Assembly (NCBI RefSeq): GCF_047948215.1 | Contig: NC_134460.1 | Span: forward strand, 152,425,320 to 152,489,319 | Length of the DNA stretch: 64,000 bases | Source of the DNA: Lycorma delicatula | Taxonomy: Eukaryota; Arthropoda; Insecta; Hemiptera; Fulgoridae | Direction: 5' to 3' | In this document: one piece after another, positions 58,000 through 64,000 of the stretch | How positions within the stretch are numbered: position 1 is the first letter of the stretch | Layout: the number at the start of each line of letters is the position of its first letter | Made by a program: the position numbers and the translations under genes | Notes under the pieces: generated by a model | Seen by the model: the letters and a program-made list of their open reading frames with translations, nothing else | What the model was told of the DNA's origin: nothing | Database searches by the model: none

Positions 58000-58744
58000 A
58001 TATTTTTATTTGAAAATTCTTACCTACCGATTGATGTTTTTACCATATGTTAGGGTGATGAGGGAAGCTTAACTCCAGATTTTTAACATCCCCCCTTCTA
58101 TAGATATTTGAAAAACTCAAAAAGTTTTTGAAATGCGATTTTCTCTGAATCTATGCATTTTAGAGAAACGTTTTTCAAACAAAAGATGTAGAGGACATTC
58201 TCCTCTACAATTAATGTCTTTCAAGTTATGCCGTATAATTGAAATTGAAATACTAGGTGACGCTGAAGTTGTAAAAAACGTGTTTTTTCGGTTTTTTCAC
58301 CGGAAAAATTGTTTTTCGTCTGTATTGCATTTGGAAAAGTTGTTAATCTCAAAAAGCAGACAACTTTTATTTAAAAAATTTTCTTGTACGACTTACCGTT
58401 TTGGAGCTGTAGCTTGTGAAAGTGTGAAAATGTTGTGAATTTGGCACGTGTTCGAAACCGATGTACTCGTTTACAACTTCAGCGCCACCTTGAATTTCAA
58501 TTTCAAATTATACGGCATAACTTCAGACATTAATTGTAGAAGAGAATGTCCTCCACATCTTTTGTTTGAAAAACGTTTCTCTAAAATGCATAGATTCAGA
58601 GAAAAACGCATTCAAATACCTTTTGAGTTTTTCGAGTTTTTCAAAAATCTATGGGAGGGGGATGTTAAAAATCTGGAGTTAAGCTTCCCTCATCACCCCT
58701 AACGCATGGAAAAAACATCAATCGGTAGGTAAGGATTTTCAAAT
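58000..58744. mobile_element. Element with about 270-bp terminal inverted repeats
   Basis: Left arm about 58008-58280 and right arm about 58465-58744 are reverse complements with scattered mismatches and small indels. Landmarks are ACCTACCGATTGATGTTTT, GATGAGGGAAGCTTAACTCC, CAGATTTTTAACATCCCCC, ATGCATTTTAGAGAAACG and TTATGCCGTATAAT. The spacer is about 185 bp. Outside, ACAGTCAATTT (57989-57999) and ACAGCCAATTT (58745-58755) match at 10 of 11. Long TIRs and a 9-11 bp duplication fit a Mutator-like or foldback non-autonomous transposon. The open frames across the arms are mirror artefacts of the inverted repeat. Confidence 0.82.
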
Positions 58745-58759
58745 ACAGCCAATTTTGAT

Positions 58760-59015
58760 GACAAATTACCTGTACTAAGGAAAAAAATAATACAACACAT
58801 CAACACTATTTAAAGTATGTTAAATTTATAATTATACCAGAAACGCAAAAAGAGTTTATGCATCAACTATACTAAACAGGGGAAAAAACATATTTATTGT
58901 AATATATAAAATGATATCACAGTTTACTTATTAATTAGAATAATAAAATTTCCAACTATTATACAGCAATTAGCATTGAAGGGTCGATACACGCTATATA
59001 GTAAATTAAGTATTT
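58760..59015. other. Unassigned AT-rich sequence
   Basis: Nothing recognised. Confidence 0.5.
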
Positions 59016-59019
59016 GCAC

Positions 59020-59480
59020 GCCCGGCCTAAAGTTTCCTTATCGTTGCCCTGGTTTCGTGGAATGCTTCTGGTAGCTTATATTTAAGGCGCAAGGCCGCGT
59101 AACTTATGCGATCCACAAGGATGTAACCCACAGTCAAGCGGCTGTCGCATCGTATGCATTATGAAGCGGTTTTCTCCAGACACAAAAACTTGTGAATAAC
59201 TTTTGTATGTTCCAACCGCAATTGGCAGAGAACCACTTCCTCTCGGCGACCTTTTCTGCACGGCAACAAAATATCAATGATAAATCGAAGTTTGTTATCG
59301 ACTGTAGCAGTCCAGTCGCCTTGTCATTTTATACAATTAATAGACAGATGTAATAATACGAGCGGCGAAGAACGGTTGACTACATTCGTCTTTAGCAGCG
59401 GAATCTACACGTTCATTACTCCGAATTTCCACACGGCTATGGATCCAGCATAAACTCGCTTGTGAGTTGCGGTGGTTCAA
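59020..59480 (-). pseudogene. I/Jockey-like LINE fragment: RNase H end
   Basis: Minus-strand frames give SLCWIHSRVEIRSNERVDSA (about 59400-59470), matching the RNase H motif WVPSHVGIxGNExVD with the usual His changed. LCQLRLEHTKVIHKF follows (about 59185-59230) and then CIRCDSRLTVGYILV (about 59110-59160), a Cys/His knuckle-like segment. AALRLKYKLPEAFHE comes last (about 59050-59090). Several frame shifts and stops break it. The upstream RNase H catalytic residues and the LINE 3' tail are absent. It is a different family from 7105-8222, judging by residue differences. Confidence 0.75.
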
Positions 59481-59484
59481 CGGA

Positions 59485-59710
59485 ATTGTGAAATAGCGGG
59501 CCGATCGACCGTTTTTAAAAACAGATATAGTTTTACAAAATAAAAATAAATTATTAATTTCTAAAATAAAAACAATCCGATCCGCAGCACAATATTAGTG
59601 TATCTTATCGATTAATGCAGTTTTAAATGTAACATAAAACGTTTAACAGAAATTATTTAAATTTTGGAATGAAAAACGCAGATCAAAAATACCTTTATAT
59701 ATCCTTCCAG
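59485..59710. other. Unassigned AT-rich sequence
   Basis: Nothing recognised. Confidence 0.45.
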
Positions 59711-59727
59711 AAATATCAAAATTATTT

Positions 59728-59888
59728 TTTTTCTTGTTTAACCTCCGGGACCACCGTTAGGTACTGCTTCAGAGGATGAGATGAATGATTTGTAGCGTAT
59801 GTGAAAATTGTCATGCTTCACCGGGATTCGAACCCGGGACCTCCGGATGAATGCCTGAGACGCTACCACTCCCGTCACGGAGGCCGGC
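59728..59888 (-). mobile_element. SINE-1 copy, well preserved
   Basis: The minus strand runs from GCCGGCCTCCGTGACGGGAG (A-box region) through GGGTTCGAATCCCGG (B box) to CATTCATCTCATCCTCTGAA, then GGTGGTCCCGGAGGTTAAAC and an A-rich end. TATCAAAATTATTT (59714-59727) and TATCAGAATTATTT (59889-59902) form a 14-bp target duplication with one mismatch. Confidence 0.92.
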
Positions 59889-59904
59889 TATCAGAATTAT
59901 TTAC

Positions 59905-61185
59905 AGGGTATAAAGTTCACAGATGTTTTTTTAAGAGTATATTAATGAACGACTCCTTCAACAGTTTAGTTGATGAAGTTTAACGTTTAGAGATTACGTA
60001 ATAAACCGCCACGCAATTGCATGTATAAAATATATATATATATATATATATTTTATAATTACGTTGCGTACAACGTTATCAGTACAATTTTAGAAAGGCT
60101 GTACACGCAAAATATACTACACGTTACGTTACCCTATTTGTATGTAACAGGCCAACTTTATTCCGATACGCCATTATAATTTAGTAAACCTATAGAAAAT
60201 ATTACAGACCATATTTTTAGAACGTATTATAGAGGTTTTAAAAATAATTATATATAATTTATGTAAATTATTTGAGGTATGTTATTAATACTATTATTTT
60301 AATTGTGAATAAATTAAACGACTTAAAAAGATAATAAATAACGTTGAATTTTCTACATAATAATGTATATTAAAAATAAATAACTGTAAAGAAGAGATAA
60401 TATAGCCGATACCATTAAATAAATAAATAAATGTAATTAATATAGCCGGATATATTCTAAATAAATACATTAATATAACATTACATAAAATAATTAATTA
60501 AGTATTTACGTGATATTGACGTCAAATTAAATTTTAATAATATTGTAAAACAATTATAAAGGAATTGAAATTCAATTTAATAACGATGTTGTAATTAGGA
60601 CAGATATTACACAAACAGAAGGAGACGGTTCCAGCGATGACACTAGGGATTGCGTTCACGTTATTTTACTGTACGAAGTCGCTTCAGAAATTATGCGACG
60701 AGTTTGTAGCTAAAATAACTCCTTTTCAGAACCATTATAAAACAAAGAGAAGACTTATTTTATTATTTCTTTTCTGCTAACGAATGTAATTTTATTCGAT
60801 GAATAAAATCACGATAGAAACATTTAAGGAAAGTCACTGGAAAATTCACGTTTTGACTTATATTTAAATACAATTTAAATATTTTCACATATATGACAAA
60901 AATATTTTATCTTTTTTTCTATTAATCTATACCGATTTCTTTCCGATATGCATATGATTTTAGAAAAAACATTTTTTAGACCGTTTATAAAATAATTACA
61001 ATTTCAATATTATCTTTTAAAATTAAAAATATTCGTTTATAGTAACTTTATTGAAATTCGTTTACATCATCGATACTTTTACATTATGAACTTTTTTACT
61101 TATGTATATATTTTTTGTATTATTTTTTTTTTGTTTTTTCCAAAAGTTTCAAAGGGAAGTTCCATTTTTTATCTAGATTGACTCT
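59905..61185. other. Unassigned AT-rich sequence
   Basis: Contains a self-complementary (TA)n run at 60029-60051. The stretch at about 60620-60780 is open for about 50 codons in one frame but has no other coding support. Confidence 0.45.
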
Positions 61186-61187
61186 CT

Positions 61188-61400
61188 CTTTTTCTGTTTA
61201 GCCTCCGGAACTACCGGAAGGTATTACAAAAGAGGATGAATGAGTATGATATGTATGAGTGTAAATGAAGTGTAGTCTTGTACATTCTCAGTTCGACCGT
61301 TCCTGAGATGTGTGGTTAATTGAAACCCAACCGTCAAAGAATACCGGTATCCACGATCTAGTATTCAAATTCGTATAAAAGTAACTGCCTTTACTAGGGT
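61188..61400 (-). mobile_element. SINE-2 copy lacking its head
   Basis: Contains the SINE-2 tail (TGTTTAGCCTCCGGAACTAC, reverse of the 3' end) and body up to the sequence just after the B box (TAAAGGCAGTTAC on the minus strand). The tRNA-like head with both promoter boxes is missing, as in a 5'-truncated insertion. Confidence 0.85.
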
Positions 61401-61700
61401 AATACCAGTCAATTGATCGGTTACAACTTTATTCATAATATAACTTTTCATTCCTTTCTGTCCGATGTTGTTACGTAACAGTTCTCTACAATGTATACGG
61501 TTCTACTGCAGACGATGAGCTTCTCAGTTCATTTATATACAACGGAGTAACATGTAAATTACACACTTAGGTTAAGCATTAAATACATTACGCACAATTA
61601 ATTAAATGAAACTAACCTAAACAAAAGTACTTCGAATGACGGGACATTATTATTGTGCACAAATTTTTTGTCCACAGAAAGAAATATTAACATTGCGTAC
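61401..61700. other. Unassigned sequence
   Basis: Nothing recognised. Confidence 0.45.
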
Positions 61701-61708
61701 AAATAGGC

Positions 61709-61920
61709 CAGTGGTCTCTTTGCAGATCATTAGTCTCAAAGAGACCCCTCGCGTACCTCGGGGGAACGCCAAATTAGTATAAATAATAAATAATTTGTTT
61801 TTTGAGTACAAGCGCATGCACACAACACACACGCGCGCGCGTATATATATATTATGTGAGGTAAAACTTTTAATTATTTTCATCTTAGGGTTACACGACA
61901 AAAAGGTTTGGAGATCGCTG
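61709..61920. mobile_element. hAT-type MITE, copy 2
   Basis: Left end CAGTGGTCTC, right end (reverse complement) CAGCGATCTCCAAACC. The 8-bp flanks AAATAGGC (61701-61708) and AAATAGAC (61921-61928) match at 7 of 8. The interior aligns with 13910-14116, including the CA/CG microsatellite and AACxTTTAATTATTTTC. No coding capacity. Confidence 0.85.
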
Positions 61921-61928
61921 AAATAGAC

Positions 61929-62930
61929 ATGTCAAATCGCTATCTTATATGGAAATTTTACAGACAAACACAGGCAACAATTTTACGAAATTATTTACAT
62001 ACGACGTTATTTAATCATTTATTATAATTTAGGGAAAATTATATCGTAATTTTATAAAAATCCGGAAGAAAAAAGAAAAAGAATTAAACACGGTTAATCC
62101 TAATTTTTTACGAGAGTAATTACAATTTATAACGATATAAACTGCATTCATTATTCGAGTCCCACTTAAAGTTTTTCTACTAAAAATTATAAATCTGTTT
62201 ACGCGTATTTCATAATACTAGATAAGTATATTTTTGAAATATTTAGAAGTAGTTCAGCTCAATTTGACGGAGCTAGCGAAGTCCTACACAGTAATTTAGG
62301 TTTTATATCTACTTTATTAGTTAAGTCAATAATTCAAAATTGTATAATATCAAATTAAGTAGGGGTGATAACACAAAAATAGGCTAAAAATATTAAATAA
62401 ATTAAAAATTTTATTTCAATTATCTAAGACTCGGCTTGGAGGAATATGCAAAATTCGCCGTGAAATGTTCTAAAGCGCAAAAGAAAGCCTCCCACTTTGC
62501 TGCAATCGATAAGTATAACGACCGGAGCTGTTAAAAATCATAGGAGAACGAAAGATAATTCAACCGGTCGGAGTCCTCACAAAGATAAATAAATAATACT
62601 TATTCCGATCGGAACATAGTAATTCACTATATTGATCATGTCAATGTAAGATAAAGTATAAATATAAAAACAAATTATAATATAATAGATGCGCAATAAT
62701 TCCATATTAATTATTTATATACAAACACGTGAATTAATGTTAAGATAAATACATTAAATAAAAAAAATTACAATAAAATAATTCACAGTTGAGATGCCGC
62801 TGTTGAAAATTACGCACTTTCAACAAATACTCGTATTTATGTTCTCGTTAAAAGGGATGCAGATATAGCTTTTTGTTGGTTTTCTCAATTGCTATTAATT
62901 AAAAATTGAATAATATTACTTTCGTAAAAG
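61929..62930. other. Unassigned AT-rich sequence
   Basis: No gene supported. Confidence 0.5.
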
Positions 62931-62934
62931 AAAA

Positions 62935-63375
62935 TCTTTGAACTGTATTTTATCAGCGGAAAGGTTTTTCAAACGGTTCGATAATTTATTAAAAATGCCA
63001 ACGGAAACAAAATAAGGAGCTTTCTCGTAAGCCGAAGTTGTGTTGAATTATACGAAATAGTTCTGCTGTCTGATCTGGTAAAGACGGATATGTTATTATT
63101 TAAAAATAAGGGACTATTACTTTTAGTAAAGATTGTACTTTCAATTTGTAACGCATTCAATTTTCTAAATATCGGGTCTGATATCAAGTACGAAGCCATA
63201 CGTACTTCGATATTGAATGCGCTGCGATGTATTGAATGTCGCTTTATTAAGTATGAATAAGGAAAATTCATCCTTAACGGCGCCTGATAACTATATGAAA
63301 GCCCATTTTTGAATCTAATAAACTCGTTCTGACTTTTTGACGTAGCCCCAAGAGATGGCATTATACTTTATACGA
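62935..63375 (-). pseudogene. LINE C-terminal fragment (family 3)
   Basis: The minus strand reads SLGATSKSQNEFIRFKNGLS (from about 63355), then LNALQIESTIF and NNISVFTRSDSRTISYNSTQ to about 63025. After a frameshift, LTYEKAPYFVSVGIFNKL and DKIQFKDFLLRK follow, with a stop at about 62918. The order WGATS-SQ ... TR ... APYxVSVxxFNKLP ... FK is the C-terminal end of the reverse transcriptase polyprotein in a common arthropod LINE (CR1/Jockey-like). Neither the catalytic palm nor the 3' tail is present. Confidence 0.75.
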
Positions 63376-63379
63376 GAAT

Positions 63380-64000
63380 ATATGTAGGCAGATAAATATT
63401 TGATTACGAGCGCACAAGCTTACTGCTTATTTAAGGTCATTCAGAGAAACGAATCGTTTTGTGACAAATTAAATTAATTCGATCTACACAAGAATTTGTC
63501 ACCTAATTAAACGCTCAGAAACTTCGCTTTTTCGGTAAAAGAAATAAGATCGGTATTATTAATTGAAATAGTATAATATTTTTGCTCTAAAACAGAATAT
63601 AACTATTTAAGTGGTGTAAATATATTTAATAAGTACCATTAAAACCGATCAATGATTTCTTGCGTACTTACCTTCGTGTTAATTATCAATTATTAGTTCT
63701 GTGCTAATCAATAATCAAACGATGGATACAGATCACTAATTATTTAACTGTATTAATAATATTGTTTAATGTGCCGAAAGAATGTTTTTTTCATAACAAA
63801 AACTATAATTTTATTGCTGTATAGTAATACACATGATAAACGATTATGTTAACTTCCAATTATATTTAATCAGAAACAGTCGATAATCAACTGTGTATAC
63901 ACTAGTAAACTGTTTAGCAACGAATGCGACTGACGTACGCGTTGAACACTCCCCCCTTCTGTTTACAACAGAGTTGAATGTTACACTACGAATAACCAGC
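63380..64000. other. Unassigned AT-rich sequence
   Basis: No gene or repeat recognised up to the window end. Confidence 0.5.

Noticed and set aside
58133..58702. Two consecutive open frames of 101 and 84 codons as a gene pair
   Set aside because: They fall in opposite arms of one inverted repeat and are not homologous to any protein recognised; the openness follows from the repeat.
60029..60051. Palindromic (TA)n as a functional hairpin
   Set aside because: Any TA run is self-complementary; nothing else supports a role.
60620..60780. Short open stretch as a second host exon
   Set aside because: No convincing splice signals on both sides and no recognised similarity.

Overview
This is a 64 kb piece of an AT-rich animal genome, almost certainly an insect and probably hemipteran. 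The evidence is the set of transposon families: tRNA-derived SINEs, several non-LTR retrotransposons (LINEs), mariner/Tc1, pogo, piggyBac and hAT-type DNA transposons, and a solo LTR. The host assignment is inference; no host gene is complete enough to name a species. I see no rRNA gene, functional tRNA gene, CRISPR array or prokaryotic gene organisation. Nearly every recognisable coding stretch is a broken transposon protein. One short open stretch (49818-49934) has splice sites on both sides and could be a host exon, so the window may be intergenic or lie within large introns.

Layout. 0-12 kb: repeat R-D, a SINE-1 copy, a mariner element with both terminal inverted repeats (2628-3884), an I/Jockey-like LINE end with an RNase H domain (7105-8222), repeats R-A and R-F, a LINE-1f fragment, a SINE-2 copy and a Tc1-like transposase piece. 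12-22 kb: second R-F copy, an hAT-type MITE, an RT-bearing LINE-1f fragment, a GC-rich retroposed insert with a 13-bp target duplication, and a 2.1-kb solo LTR with a 5-bp duplication. 22-34 kb: a tandem repeat of about 310 bp, two related minus-strand LINE pseudogenes, another LINE-1f copy, and mosaics of repeats R-A, R-C and R-G. 34-45 kb: a piggyBac 3' half ending at TTAA, a short mariner, and a decayed mariner into which two SINE-2 copies jumped (each with a perfect 15-bp duplication), plus two R-C copies. 45-64 kb: R-A copies, the candidate exon, a LINE-1f copy abutting a Tc1/IS630-like transposase pseudogene, a pogo/Tigger-like element, another LINE-1f copy, a 745-bp long-inverted-repeat element, a second RNase H LINE fragment, SINEs, a second hAT MITE and a LINE C-terminus.

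Names such as R-A, SINE-1 and LINE-1f are local labels for families defined by copies within this window. SINE-1 and SINE-2 have different tRNA-like heads but nearly the same 3' tail, which suggests one LINE mobilised both. LINE-1f copies are repeatedly 5'-truncated, end in the same 3' terminus with an A-run, and two have clear target duplications, as expected for target-primed reverse transcription. Nothing here forms an operon or pathway; the structure is one of successive insertion and decay.
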